NCBI RefSeq assembly: GCF_039537585.1
Contig: NZ_BAABAU010000001.1
Coordinates: 1,674,001 to 1,738,000, forward strand
Source: Frondihabitans peucedani
GTDB lineage: Bacteria > Actinomycetota > Actinomycetes > Actinomycetales > Microbacteriaceae
Direction: 5' to 3'
Length of the DNA stretch: 64,000 nucleotides
In this document: positions 12,456-21,209 of the stretch, one piece after another
How the letters are laid out: each line of letters starts with the position of its first letter
How positions within the stretch are numbered: the stretch's first letter is position 1
Made by a program: the position numbers and the translations under genes
Notes under the pieces: model-generated
The model's database searches: none
The model's input: the letters and a program-made list of their open reading frames with translations, nothing else
What the model was told of the DNA's origin: nothing

Positions 12456-12493
12456 ACAAGCCCGACGGCGCGACGATGCGCCGGCGGGCTTGT
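12456..12493. terminator. Hairpin between the dehydrogenase and lipoprotein genes
   Basis: ACAAGCCCG then CGGCGC on the left pair with GCGCCG then CGGGCTTGT on the right, a 16-bp stem with one mismatch, followed by TTCCGTCC. The last part, CGGGCTTGTTCCGTC, is then repeated directly (12484-12498 and 12499-12513). It probably terminates the dehydrogenase transcript. In the rest of the 12313-12623 gap I see only a likely -10 (TACCAT, 12611-12616) for the next gene. Confidence 0.55.
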
Positions 12494-12623
12494 TCCGTCC
12501 GGGCTTGTTCCGTCTCCGGGGCCGGTCCGGTCCGGTCCGGGCGAGCAGCGGCCGAGACTAGGCGCACCGGCCGCTGCAGTCAACCCGCCACCGACCGCCC
12601 GGAGCGCACCTACCATCGACCCG

Positions 12624-13112
12624 ATGAAGCTCATCACGGCCAAGGTCGTCCCGGCCCTCGGCATCTCCCTCGCGTCCGTCCTCCTCCTGAGCGGCTGCGT
12701 CGGCGGGGCCCAGAACCAGGACCCGTCCGCCGACGACCCGGGCTCGTCGGACAACCGCACGAACCCCGCCCAGGCGAACAAGAACGCCTGCGGCCTCGCC
12801 TCCGACGCGGTCCTGCAGAAGCTCAGCGACGTCTCCTCCAACGGCCCGGCCCGCGTCGGCTGGACCTACAAGAGCGACGGCGGCTGGTACGTCGCCGCTC
12901 CCCTCGGCGACAACGCCACCCTCTCGAAGGTCGTCGGGCTCTGGGCCACGAAGGGCGACCCGACGCTCACGGACTTCGACGGCACCCTCTACGCCCTCAA
13001 CGACGACGCGCAGACGCAGTCGTCGTCGAGCACCGCCGCCCCGAGCTCGTTCAGCGCCGACTCCTCCGGGGCGAAGCAGGCGCTCTCGTGCGAGAAGAGC
13101 ACCGACGACTGA
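12624..13112 (+). CDS. Small secreted lipoprotein, unknown function
   Basis: A 162-residue protein with a signal peptide ending in the lipobox LLSGC (Cys25), so it is predicted to be lipid-anchored on the outer face of the membrane. A low-complexity Asp/Ser/Asn linker follows, then a compact domain (residues 50-130), then a Ser/Thr-rich tail. No recognised domain. The ATG at 12624 has no clear Shine-Dalgarno site, but TACCAT ends 7 bases before it, suggesting a leaderless transcript. Confidence 0.75.
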   Translation: MKLITAKVVPALGISLASVLLLSGCVGGAQNQDPSADDPGSSDNRTNPAQANKNACGLASDAVLQKLSDVSSNGPARVGWTYKSDGGWYVAAPLGDNATLSKVVGLWATKGDPTLTDFDGTLYALNDDAQTQSSSSTAAPSSFSADSSGAKQALSCEKSTDD

Positions 13113-13145
13113 TCCTGCGCTCCTGGCACCCGCCGGTGCGGCAGA

Positions 13146-13916
13146 GTGAGGGCATGCCCGCCCTCGAGATCGCCGTCGCCTCCCCCCGCGGGAGCCCGCA
13201 CCGCCCTTCGCGGAGGAGCCGACCGCGTCGAGCTCTGCGCCGCCCTCGAGCTGGGCGGGGTCACTCCCTCCCAGGGCCTGATCGAGGCGGCGGTCGAGAC
13301 GGGTGTCGCCGTGCACGTCCTGGTCCGGCCGAGGCCGGGCGACTTCGTCTACGACGCCGACGAGCTGGCCCTGACGGAGCGCGAGCTCCGGGCTGCGATC
13401 CGGAGCGGGGCCGCCGGCGTGGTCGTCGGGGCGCTGACCCGGGACGGCAGGATCGACCGCCCGGCCGTCGCGCGCCTCGCCGCCCTCGCGCGCGCCGAGC
13501 ATCCTGCGATCCGGGTCACCGTCCACCGCGCCCTCGACCACAGCTCCGATCCGGTGCTGGCTCTCGCCGACCTGGCGGGGCTCCCGGCGGAGAGCAGGAT
13601 CGACCGCGTCCTCACCTCGGGCGGGGCGAGCCGAGCGGGCCTCGGCCTCGAGACGCTCAGGCGCCTCGTCGACTCCGGCTCGGGCATCGAGGTCATGGCG
13701 GGCGGCGGCGTCACGATCGCCGACATCCCGCTCCTCGTCGGCGTCGGTGTCGACGCCGTGCACCTCTCGGCCAAGCGCACCGTCACCGCCGCGCCGACTT
13801 CCGGCACTCGGCCCGCCCTGGGAGCGCAGGATGCCGCGGCCCACTCGGTCACGGACGCCGCGATCGTCGCCGAGGCCCGCGCCGCGCTCGACACCGCTGC
13901 CAGACGCCAGGGCTGA
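13146..13916 (+). CDS. cutC: CutC-family protein with an apparent N-terminal frameshift
   Basis: A CutC (PF03932) TIM-barrel protein, historically linked to copper homeostasis. The body matches well: ALRGGADRVELCAALELGGVTPS, then HVLVRPRPGDFVY, then VTVHRALD, then RVLTSGGA and VMAGGGV. The continuous frame needs a GTG at 13146 and gives an unrelated proline-rich N-terminus. The family's usual first strand is encoded in another frame from the ATG at 13154 (MPALEIAVASP). The frames meet at the C6 tract 13182-13187; with five Cs the two halves would join exactly. This is either a sequencing/assembly error or a real frameshift. Confidence 0.75.
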   Translation: MRACPPSRSPSPPPAGARTALRGGADRVELCAALELGGVTPSQGLIEAAVETGVAVHVLVRPRPGDFVYDADELALTERELRAAIRSGAAGVVVGALTRDGRIDRPAVARLAALARAEHPAIRVTVHRALDHSSDPVLALADLAGLPAESRIDRVLTSGGASRAGLGLETLRRLVDSGSGIEVMAGGGVTIADIPLLVGVGVDAVHLSAKRTVTAAPTSGTRPALGAQDAAAHSVTDAAIVAEARAALDTAARRQG

Positions 13917-13972
13917 GCGCGCCAGGGCTGAGGGCCCCCGGGCTGAGAGCGCCGGGCTTCACTCGCCCCGTC

Positions 13973-14575
13973 TCACTCCTCCGGGTGCAGCCCCTCGTCG
14001 GCGTCGGTCAGGCGCCAGGCGGTGAACAGCACGGTCAGGCCCTCGCGGGTGGGGGCGCAGCAGAACGGGCCCGCCTCGACGGCGGCGTCGGCATCGAGCG
14101 GAGCGACGCGGACCATCCGCCACGGCTCGTCGTCGACCCGCGCGCGGATCGTCAGGGCGTCCCCGGACCGGCTCGCCCGGACCGTGACGAGGCGGCCCGA
14201 CCAGTCGGGGACCGGCGCCAGCGACCAGTCGGACACGCCCCGGGTCACGACCGCGCCCATGCTCTCGACGCCGTCGCTGCGCTCGACGCCGGCCTTGATC
14301 CAGGTGGACGCGTCGACCCGGGCGAAGACCCCCGCCTGGTCGAACTGCGCCGAGAAGTCGCAGAGGAACGTCACCTCGACGGCGGCGCCCTGCGGCAGCG
14401 GTGCGACGAGGGCGTGCTCGGTGTCGTGGACGAATCCGTAGGAGGTGATCCGCCAGGCGTCGCTGCCCGCGCGGGCCGTCACGCGCATGCCGTCGCCGTC
14501 GACGACGACGGCCTCGGGCTCGGTCGTCCACGTGCCTGCTGCCCAGTCGATCCCGGTCACGGCGTTCTCGGTCAC
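13973..14575 (-). CDS. DUF1349 protein
   Basis: A 200-residue protein of the DUF1349 family, a concanavalin-like jelly-roll. Family features: FLCDFSAQFDQAGVFAR near 75-91, ASTWIKAGVE near 94-103, RVDDEPWRMVR and FCCAPTREGLTVLFTAW near the C-terminus. No signal peptide, so cytosolic. The GTG overlaps the stop of the FUSC gene upstream by 4 bases. Members are often considered carbohydrate- or ligand-binding, but no activity is established. Confidence 0.85.
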   Translation of the reverse strand: MTENAVTGIDWAAGTWTTEPEAVVVDGDGMRVTARAGSDAWRITSYGFVHDTEHALVAPLPQGAAVEVTFLCDFSAQFDQAGVFARVDASTWIKAGVERSDGVESMGAVVTRGVSDWSLAPVPDWSGRLVTVRASRSGDALTIRARVDDEPWRMVRVAPLDADAAVEAGPFCCAPTREGLTVLFTAWRLTDADEGLHPEE

Positions 14576-15648
14576 GGGTGTCCTCCTCCTGACACGGCGG
14601 CCGCGTGCCGCCGGTGTGTCACCAGCATGATGACGATCGCGACGAGTACGCCGATGGTCGTCTCGACGGCGCGGTCGGTGGCGAGCCGGTCGACGGCGAT
14701 CGGCGAGGCCAGGTGCGACAGGATCAGCGCCAGCGGGGTGATGCCGATCACCGTCAGCCCGTAGTTGCGGAGCACGAGCAGCTCGGCGACGCCCTGCAGG
14801 ACGATCACCACGGCGAGCAGGACGACGTCGGACGGGTCGAGCAGCAGGATCGCGAGCGCAAGGACGACGCCGATCACCGTGCCGACGAAGCGCTGGGCGG
14901 CGCGGCTGAACTGCGCGCCGAGGTTCGTCCCGACGAGGGGCACGGTCGCCGAGACCGCAGCCCAGTAAGGGTGTCCGATGCCGACGAGGGTGGCGATGCC
15001 GCCCGCCACGAGCGGGCCCGCGGCGAAGCGCAGGGTGTCGAGTCGGATGCCGGGTGCGCCGAGGAGCTCGCGCATCGTGAGGACCGCGGGGCCGTGCGTC
15101 TTGCGGCCGGAGCGCCCGAGAGCCGTGAAGCGCCCGAGCTGGCCGACGCCGGCCGAGAACAGGACCGTCGCCGAGCACAGGGCGAACGCCAGCGGGATGT
15201 TCGAGGCGGGCTGCGCGAACGACGACGTCGCACCCGCTGCGAAGACGAAGAACAGCGACCCCATCGGGAGCCAGCCGTTCTTCCGCGACAGCAGGAACCC
15301 GATGCCCGACGCCACCGTCATCGCGGCGACCGCCAGCAGGGAGCCGGCCGCTATGGCGCCCACGGCGGTGCCGAGCGTGATGCTGCCGACGAGGGCGGCG
15401 CCCGCGCCGAGCTGCATGCGGGCCCGGTCGCGATACGTCTGGTGCCGGCCGAAGACCGACGAGAAGGCGCCGAAGGCGACAAACAGCGACCAGTCGAGGT
15501 GGCCGAGCGACGCCACGATCACGAGCGGGACGGCGAGGGAGAAGGCGGCGCGGAGGGCGACCCAGTGCGCGCGGTCGTGGCCGTTGACCTGGATCGTCGA
15601 GCGGAGCCAGTCGCCGAGTGTTCCGGCCGAGCCCGGCGTCGACGTCAT
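14572..15648 (-). CDS. FUSC-family (aromatic acid exporter-like) membrane protein
   Basis: A 358-residue protein with about ten hydrophobic helices arranged as two blocks (residues 30-165 and 215-350), the FUSC/YccS pattern. The segment with FGAFSSVFGRHQTYRDR is typical of actinobacterial FUSC proteins. The ATG is preceded by GGAAGAGGGC. It is divergent from the MarR gene with a palindromic operator in the 69-bp gap, so export of an aromatic or organic acid under MarR control is likely. Confidence 0.82.
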   Translation of the reverse strand: MTSTPGSAGTLGDWLRSTIQVNGHDRAHWVALRAAFSLAVPLVIVASLGHLDWSLFVAFGAFSSVFGRHQTYRDRARMQLGAGAALVGSITLGTAVGAIAAGSLLAVAAMTVASGIGFLLSRKNGWLPMGSLFFVFAAGATSSFAQPASNIPLAFALCSATVLFSAGVGQLGRFTALGRSGRKTHGPAVLTMRELLGAPGIRLDTLRFAAGPLVAGGIATLVGIGHPYWAAVSATVPLVGTNLGAQFSRAAQRFVGTVIGVVLALAILLLDPSDVVLLAVVIVLQGVAELLVLRNYGLTVIGITPLALILSHLASPIAVDRLATDRAVETTIGVLVAIVIMLVTHRRHAAAVSGGGHP

Positions 15649-15667
15649 CCTGCCCTCTTCCCATGTC

Positions 15668-15681
15668 GTTCGTGTACGAAC
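15668..15681. promoter_or_regulatory. MarR operator in the FUSC/MarR divergent promoter
   Basis: GTTCGT and ACGAAC form a perfect 6+6 inverted repeat with a 2-bp centre, midway between the FUSC start (15648) and the MarR start (15718). Position and symmetry fit a MarR dimer site controlling both directions. Confidence 0.65.
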
Positions 15682-15717
15682 TACAGTAGGCGCAGGATCA
15701 CCGAGAGGCAAGGCCGC

Positions 15718-16122
15718 ATGCTCCACGACGAGTTCTTCCACGTCATGCGCCGCGTCGTGCAGGAGCACACCGCGCGCTGGCAGGAGGCCGGCGTGCCCGT
15801 GACGAAGCCGCAGTACGCGGTCCTGCGCGCCATCGACGAGGTGCCGGGCTCCGAGCAGACCGCTCTCGCCGTCGCGTCGTCGACCACCAAGGCGACGCTG
15901 ACCGAGATCCTGGGCCGCCTCGAGTCGGCAGGGCTGATCACGCGCCGCACCGACGCGCTCGACCGCCGGAAGCGCTACGTCGATCTCACCCCGGCAGGAG
16001 CGACCCTGCTCGCGTCGTCGCGCCGCCTCGCCACCGCGGTGAACGAGAGCTTCCTGACACACCTCGACCCCGGCGAGCGGGCGACCCTCCGCGCGCTGCT
16101 GCTGCGGCTCGAGGGCGACTAG
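15718..16122 (+). CDS. MarR-family transcriptional regulator
   Basis: A 134-residue winged-helix repressor. The HTH is at residues 40-75 (TALAVASSTTKATLTEILGRLE) and the wing contains TDALDRRKRYVDLT. The ATG at 15718 has GAGAGG upstream. It is divergent from the FUSC exporter and probably controls it through the palindrome at 15668-15681, with release by an aromatic or phenolic ligand as is usual for the family. Confidence 0.9.
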   Translation: MLHDEFFHVMRRVVQEHTARWQEAGVPVTKPQYAVLRAIDEVPGSEQTALAVASSTTKATLTEILGRLESAGLITRRTDALDRRKRYVDLTPAGATLLASSRRLATAVNESFLTHLDPGERATLRALLLRLEGD

Positions 16123-16199
16123 GCGCTCAAGAGAGGTCGACCGACAGGTCGTTGCACACCGCCGACCAGAGCCGTCGGGCTCCGTCACTCGGGCGCCCC

Positions 16200-17423
16200 T
16201 CAGGCCAGGGCCGCGGACCTCAGTCGGGCGACGGCCGCCGGCAGGGCAGCGGACCGGCCGGGTGCCGCTGTGCGGAGTCGATCGGCGAGCCCGAGCGCGG
16301 CCTGCACGACGACAGGATGCTCCGTGCCGTACGTCTCGATGGCGTCGAAGACGTCTGCGAGGAGCGCCGACGACTGAGGCCAGTGGACGACGACCCGAAG
16401 CCGGCCCTCGTCGTCACGCAGCTCAGCGGGTGCTTCCGGCCGCGACCAGAGGGGCACGAGGGCCGACGCTGCGAGATCGAGTGCCGTGACCGCCGTGTAC
16501 GGGTCGTTGCTCCCGGAGGCGAGCCCTCGGACGGCCACCTCGACGAGCTGCTGCAACGCGAACCCGATGTCCTGGAACGGTGTCCGCGCAGGGCCGAGTG
16601 AGAACACACTGCGCACGACCCGGTCGACGGCGTCCGCGTCCTCGACCGCCGTGCAGCGCACGAGAGGCTCCCCCTCGATCCGGTGAGCACCCGGCATGGC
16701 CGTCACGTCCACGACGCAGTCGTGCTCGACAGCGGCGAGGACCAGCCTGTCGAAGTCGATCTGCTCGACGTAGCCGCTGCGACCTCGGAGCCGGACCGCG
16801 TGGACGAACGATGCCGGATCCGGGACTGCGGGATCCTGATCGCTCGGCTCCGGGCCTTCGGCCGGGAAGATGCGCTCCACGGCGTTCTCGAGGTCGACCT
16901 GCACTCGCCGTTGAAGCGTGGTCACCTGCACGGAGTCGGCGATGTGGTGGATGAAGAAGACGAGGAAGGCGACGTCGATCAGCCCGCCCAGCACTGCCAC
17001 GTGGATCGAGATCGTCGGGACGAATCCGACGCCGGAGTCGCCCGGCGATCGGACAGACCGGAGCACCACCAGTGCGTACGCGAAGGTCGCCGTGAAGACC
17101 GCGAGGACGATCTGGTTGGCGCGATCGGCCAGGAAGTTCCGGACGAGCCGTGGCCCGTAGGTCGAGGACGTCGTGGCCAGCACGGAGATGGTGATCGAGA
17201 AGGACGTGCCGGCGACGGTGAGCATCGAAGAGCCGATGATGGTGAGGATGCTGCGTCCGCCGGAGGCGCTCAGGTCGCCGAGGAAGGCGGTGTCCGCGGC
17301 GCCATCGCCCACGAGAGCTCGATCGAGAGCGACCAGCCCCTCCCCGAGCCCGACCGCGGCGAGGCCGAACAGGGCTGGGAGGAACCAGAAGGATTCGCGT
17401 GCGCGGAGCAGGAAGGAACGCAT
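16200..17423 (-). CDS. DUF2254 membrane protein
   Basis: A 407-residue protein of the DUF2254 family. Four hydrophobic segments occur in the first 170 residues (about 14-30, 58-80, 103-120, 142-165). The GSSMLTVAGTSFSITISVL and SSTYGPRLVRNFL pieces and the FIHHIADSVQ motif at 172-181 are family signatures. The C-terminal 220 residues form a cytosolic domain with an ATSA..ALDLAASAL-like repeat region. Function is unknown. Confidence 0.88.
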   Translation of the reverse strand: MRSFLLRARESFWFLPALFGLAAVGLGEGLVALDRALVGDGAADTAFLGDLSASGGRSILTIIGSSMLTVAGTSFSITISVLATTSSTYGPRLVRNFLADRANQIVLAVFTATFAYALVVLRSVRSPGDSGVGFVPTISIHVAVLGGLIDVAFLVFFIHHIADSVQVTTLQRRVQVDLENAVERIFPAEGPEPSDQDPAVPDPASFVHAVRLRGRSGYVEQIDFDRLVLAAVEHDCVVDVTAMPGAHRIEGEPLVRCTAVEDADAVDRVVRSVFSLGPARTPFQDIGFALQQLVEVAVRGLASGSNDPYTAVTALDLAASALVPLWSRPEAPAELRDDEGRLRVVVHWPQSSALLADVFDAIETYGTEHPVVVQAALGLADRLRTAAPGRSAALPAAVARLRSAALA

Positions 17424-17477
17424 GAGGCCGTCAGTCTCGCAGGCGCGGCGCGACCCTCGTCCTCGACGCGCTGCGGC

Positions 17478-18593
17478 TCAGGAGAGGTCGACCGACACGA
17501 TCCTGTCGTCGCCGGCGCCGGGTGATCCGCGGCCGTCGGTGTTGTTGGTGACGAACCAGAGGGTGCCGTCGGGACCCTCGAGCACGGTCCGCAGACGGCC
17601 GAAGTCGTCGTCGAAGTACTCGCGCGAGGACGACGGATCGGAGACGGGGATGCCGCGCAGGACCTCGCCGCGCAGGTTGGCGATGAAGACCGTGTCGCCC
17701 ACGACGGCCAGCCCGCTCGGGCTCGCCTCGTCGGTGGACCACTGCTGCACCGGATCGATGAAGCGCGAGCCGCCGCCCTCGCCCTCGACCTCCGGCCAGC
17801 CGTAGTCGCCGCCCGCGCGGATGACGTTGAGCTCGTCCCAGGTGTCCTGGCCGAACTCGGAGGCGAACATCGTGCCGTCGCTCGCCCAGCCGAGCCCCTG
17901 CACGTTGCGGTGGCCGAGGCTGTAGACGAGCGAGCCGTCGAAGGGGTTGTCGCTCGGGACGCCGCCGTCCGGAGTCATCCGGAGGATCTTGCCGGCGAGG
18001 GAGTCGCGATCCTGCGCGTTCTCGCTCACCCCCGCGTCGCCTACCGAGGCGTACAGCATGCCGTCGGGGCCGAAGGCGATCCGTCCGCCGTCGTGGAACG
18101 TGTTCGAGGGGAGGCCGTCCAGGATCGTCGTCGGGTCGCCGAGCGAGAGGCCGCCCGCCGAGCCGCGGAGCGGGTAGCGCTGGATGCGGTTGCCGTCGTC
18201 GGCGGTCGAGTAGATGTAGAGGTCGTCGCCGCGCACGGCCAGCCCGAGGAGTCCGGCCTCACCGCCCGCGGCGAGGCCGTCGACGACGCCCACCTCCCGG
18301 GTGGAGCCGTCCGGCCGGATCTCGAGGACCGACCCGGAGTCGCGCTCGCTGACCAGCGGGGTGTCGCCGGAGAGCACCACCGACCACGGGGCTTCGAGGC
18401 CGGTGACGACGTCGCGGGGCGTGCCGACCGGCGCCCGCTCCCCCGTCGCGAGGCCGCCAGGCGCCTTCAGGGACGCCCGCGGAGCCGCGGAGCCGTCGTC
18501 GCCTCTGCCGCTGTCGTCGGTGCAGCCGGCGAGGCCGACGACCCCCGCGATCGCGGCGATCAGCGCCAGGGTCCTGACTCTCGTGCTCGGCAT
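17478..18593 (-). CDS. PQQ-dependent sugar dehydrogenase-like lipoprotein (GSDH family)
   Basis: A 371-residue six-bladed beta-propeller of the soluble aldose dehydrogenase family. A signal peptide ends in a lipobox (VGLAGC, Cys24), so it acts at the outer membrane face. Family motifs: LEAPWSVV, EAGLLGLA, HDGGRIAFGPDGMLYASVGD, SLGHRNVQGL and GPDGTLWFVTNN. The catalytic-region His is in FHDGG. ATG with AGGAGGAG upstream. Family members oxidise aldoses with PQQ, but many actinobacterial relatives have no proven cofactor or substrate. Confidence 0.87.
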   Translation of the reverse strand: MPSTRVRTLALIAAIAGVVGLAGCTDDSGRGDDGSAAPRASLKAPGGLATGERAPVGTPRDVVTGLEAPWSVVLSGDTPLVSERDSGSVLEIRPDGSTREVGVVDGLAAGGEAGLLGLAVRGDDLYIYSTADDGNRIQRYPLRGSAGGLSLGDPTTILDGLPSNTFHDGGRIAFGPDGMLYASVGDAGVSENAQDRDSLAGKILRMTPDGGVPSDNPFDGSLVYSLGHRNVQGLGWASDGTMFASEFGQDTWDELNVIRAGGDYGWPEVEGEGGGSRFIDPVQQWSTDEASPSGLAVVGDTVFIANLRGEVLRGIPVSDPSSSREYFDDDFGRLRTVLEGPDGTLWFVTNNTDGRGSPGAGDDRIVSVDLS

Positions 18594-18622
18594 GGCTCCT
18601 CCTCGGTGGGGAAGCGGCGGCG

Positions 18623-18676
18623 GAGCCACCGCGGGCGGCCGAGCCACCGCGGGCGGCCGGTCGACCGCGGGCCGCC
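18623..18676. repeat. Three 18-bp tandem repeats
   Basis: The unit GAGCCACCGCGGGCGGCC occurs exactly at 18623-18640 and 18641-18658, followed by a degenerate copy at 18659-18676. It lies between the sugar-dehydrogenase start and the divergent GH13 gene, in the promoter region. Each unit contains the palindrome CCGCGG. Confidence 0.7.
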
Positions 18677-18763
18677 AGTGAACCGCACGCGCCCGGGAGC
18701 GGTCTGAGTCGTGTCGGACCGCGGCCCGGCCGATGCTCCAGGCGGCACCTCTACTATCGAGAC

Positions 18764-20083
18764 GTGGACTGGACCGAGCACGTCGTGTGGTGGCACGTCT
18801 ATCCCCTCGGGTTCGTGGGAGCGGACACCACCGGCACCGACCGCTCGCCGGCACCGCGCCTCCTGGACCTCGTGCCCTGGCTCGACCACCTCCTCGCGCT
18901 CGGCGCCAACGGGCTCGCCCTCGGACCGGTGTTCGAGTCGTCGACGCACGGGTACGACACCACCGACTGGTTCACGATCGACCCGCGACTCGGGACCGAG
19001 GCCGACCTGGTCGCGCTGATCGAGGCCGCTCACGCCAAGGGCGTCAGGGTCATGCTCGACGGGGTCTTCAACCACGTCGGTCCCGCCTTCCCCGCACTCG
19101 TCGAAGCGCGCCGTGATCCCGGCGCGGAGGCTGCACGCCTGTTCCGGCGGGAGCCGGACGGCAGCCTGGCGACCTTCGAGGGGCACGGCGGACTCGTCGC
19201 GCTCGACCACGGGTCGCCGGAGGTCGCGCGGCTGGTGACCGAGGTCCTGACGTACTGGTCCGACCGCGGGGCGGACGCCTGGCGTCTCGACGCCGCCTAC
19301 GCCGTCCCGTCCGGGTTCTGGGCGACGGTGCTGCCGCCGCTCCGTCGACTCCACCCCGACGTGTACGTCGTGGGCGAGGTGCTGCACGGCGACTACGTCG
19401 CGGCGGTGCGCGACGGCGGCCTCGACAGCGTCACGCAGTACGAGCTGTGGCAGGGCGTCTGGCACTCCCTGCAGGAGGTCAACCTCCACGAGCTCGACTG
19501 GTCGCTGACGCGGCACAACGGCTTCCTCGAGCACTTCGTCCCGCTCACGTTCGTCGGCAACCACGACGTCACCCGCATCGCCAGCCAGATCGACGACGAC
19601 CGCCACCACGACCACGCGATCGTCCTGCTCTTCGTCCTCGGGGGCACCCCGACCGTCTACTACGGCGACGAGCTCGGACTCCGCGCCGTGAAGGAGGAGC
19701 GGTTCGGCGGCGACGACGCCGTCCGTCCGGCGTTCCCGTCGGCACCGAGCGGAGCGCCGGGTGCCGGCGTCGTCGATGCCGCGCCGGACGTCCTGGCGCT
19801 GCACCAGCTCCTGATCGGCCTGCGGCGGCGCCACCCGTGGCTGCACACCGCGCGGAGCCGGACGGCATCGGTCGGCAACGGGCTCCTCGTCCTCGAGATG
19901 ACGGGCGCAGGATCAGACGACCGGCTGATCGTGGCCCTCAACCTCACCGACGACGAGCTCCGCGTCGCCGACCCCGCGCCGGGCGCACTCCTGGCCGGCC
20001 GGGACGCCGGACTCGACGGCGACACCCTCGTGGTCGGGCCGCACGGCTGGGCGGTCGCCGCCGCCGCTGGCGCCGCGGGCTGA
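18764..20083 (+). CDS. GH13 alpha-amylase-family glycosidase
   Basis: A 439-residue cytosolic (beta/alpha)8-barrel enzyme. Conserved GH13 regions are all present: region I VMLDGVFNH (97-105), region II DAWRLDA with nucleophile Asp176, region III VVGEVLH with acid/base Glu205, region IV FVGNHD with Asp268. The C-terminal 90 residues form the usual beta-sandwich. It lacks a signal peptide, so it acts on internalised oligosaccharides, hydrolysing or transferring alpha-glucosyl units. The GTG at 18764 has TACTAT ending 6 bases upstream, consistent with a leaderless mRNA. Confidence 0.9.
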   Translation: MDWTEHVVWWHVYPLGFVGADTTGTDRSPAPRLLDLVPWLDHLLALGANGLALGPVFESSTHGYDTTDWFTIDPRLGTEADLVALIEAAHAKGVRVMLDGVFNHVGPAFPALVEARRDPGAEAARLFRREPDGSLATFEGHGGLVALDHGSPEVARLVTEVLTYWSDRGADAWRLDAAYAVPSGFWATVLPPLRRLHPDVYVVGEVLHGDYVAAVRDGGLDSVTQYELWQGVWHSLQEVNLHELDWSLTRHNGFLEHFVPLTFVGNHDVTRIASQIDDDRHHDHAIVLLFVLGGTPTVYYGDELGLRAVKEERFGGDDAVRPAFPSAPSGAPGAGVVDAAPDVLALHQLLIGLRRRHPWLHTARSRTASVGNGLLVLEMTGAGSDDRLIVALNLTDDELRVADPAPGALLAGRDAGLDGDTLVVGPHGWAVAAAAGAAG

Positions 20084-20149
20084 GCAGCCGCGCGGGCTGA
20101 GCCGGCCTCCCGGCGGCGGCCGCCTGCAAGGCGACGTGCCGACGGATCC

Positions 20150-21067
20150 TCAGACCTCGCGGGAGCCCTCCCGACGCAGCCGCGCCCCCGCGCGGTCCTC
20201 GAGCAGCCTCACCGCCAGGAGCTCGCCGTCGACCGGCCCGTACGCGTCGAGGGCCGCGCGATGCAGGCCGGCCACCACCGCCGTGACGTCGTGCGGCGTC
20301 CCGGCCGCCTCGGCCAGCGCGGCGACCGTGTCGAGCTCCTCGACGACGCGGTCGATCCCGAAGGACGCGAGGTAGTCGCCGTCGAGCAGCGCGTCGAGGT
20401 CGTGCTCGAGGAACGCGCTCGCGCCGGGGCTCGACCGCAGGATCCCGCCGAGCAGCCCGGGCTGGAGCCCGAGGGCGCGCCCGAGCAGCAGCACCTCCGC
20501 CGCGGCCACCGCCTGCCCGAACCAGAGGGTGTTGGCCAGCAGCTTCGCCGTGTGCGCCGCGGCAGGATCGGAGCCGACGAGCAGGCGGCGCTCGGGCCGG
20601 CCGAGGACGCTCAGGATGCGGTCGATCCGCCCGACGGCCGCCGGGGCGCCGGAGAGGTAGAAGCCGAGCGTCCCCGCCGCCGCGTCGGCCGGGCCGCCGG
20701 CGAGCGGGGCGGCGACGGCCTGGAGTCCCAGCGCGGCCGCCTCGGCGGCGAGCGCCCCGTAGACGCGCGGGTCGGCGCTCGTGCAGTCGACCCAGACGGC
20801 TCCGCCCGGGAGGGCGGCCAGCGCGCCGCCGGGCCCCGACGTCGCACCGCGGAGGACCTCGGTCGTGGGCAGGATCGTGAGCAGCACGTCCGCGCGCGCC
20901 GCGACATCCTGCGCGTCCCGGCCCTGACGGACACCGGCGGGCGGAGCGACCACGGGGTCGAAGGCGGCGACCTCGAGTCCGGCTGCGGCCAGACGCGCGG
21001 CGATCGGTGCGCCCATCCGGCCGAGGCCCAGGACGCCGACGCGCCGGGCACCCGCTGGTGTCGTCAT
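20150..21067 (-). CDS. NAD(P)-dependent oxidoreductase, 3-hydroxyisobutyrate dehydrogenase family
   Basis: A 305-residue beta-hydroxyacid dehydrogenase. The N-terminal Rossmann motif is GVLGLGRMGAPIAARL. DCTSADPRVYGALA matches the substrate-binding region, and the catalytic Lys is in HTAKLLANTLWF near residue 172. The C-terminal all-helical domain follows. Reaction type: NAD(P)+-linked oxidation of a beta-hydroxy acid, or imine reduction in related enzymes; the substrate is unknown. It is a stand-alone gene convergent with the GH13 gene. Confidence 0.88.
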   Translation of the reverse strand: MTTPAGARRVGVLGLGRMGAPIAARLAAAGLEVAAFDPVVAPPAGVRQGRDAQDVAARADVLLTILPTTEVLRGATSGPGGALAALPGGAVWVDCTSADPRVYGALAAEAAALGLQAVAAPLAGGPADAAAGTLGFYLSGAPAAVGRIDRILSVLGRPERRLLVGSDPAAAHTAKLLANTLWFGQAVAAAEVLLLGRALGLQPGLLGGILRSSPGASAFLEHDLDALLDGDYLASFGIDRVVEELDTVAALAEAAGTPHDVTAVVAGLHRAALDAYGPVDGELLAVRLLEDRAGARLRREGSREV

Positions 21068-21209
21068 CGCCGGTTCACGGACGCCAGGCTACGGGTAGCG
21101 CGAGGGCGCGCGGCAGGGATTGACGCGGGCACGGAGCACCCGGTAGCGGCTAGCGTGGGATGTCGGCCGCTTCTCGGCCGTCTCCCCCGACAGCGAACGA
21201 AGGCCACCG

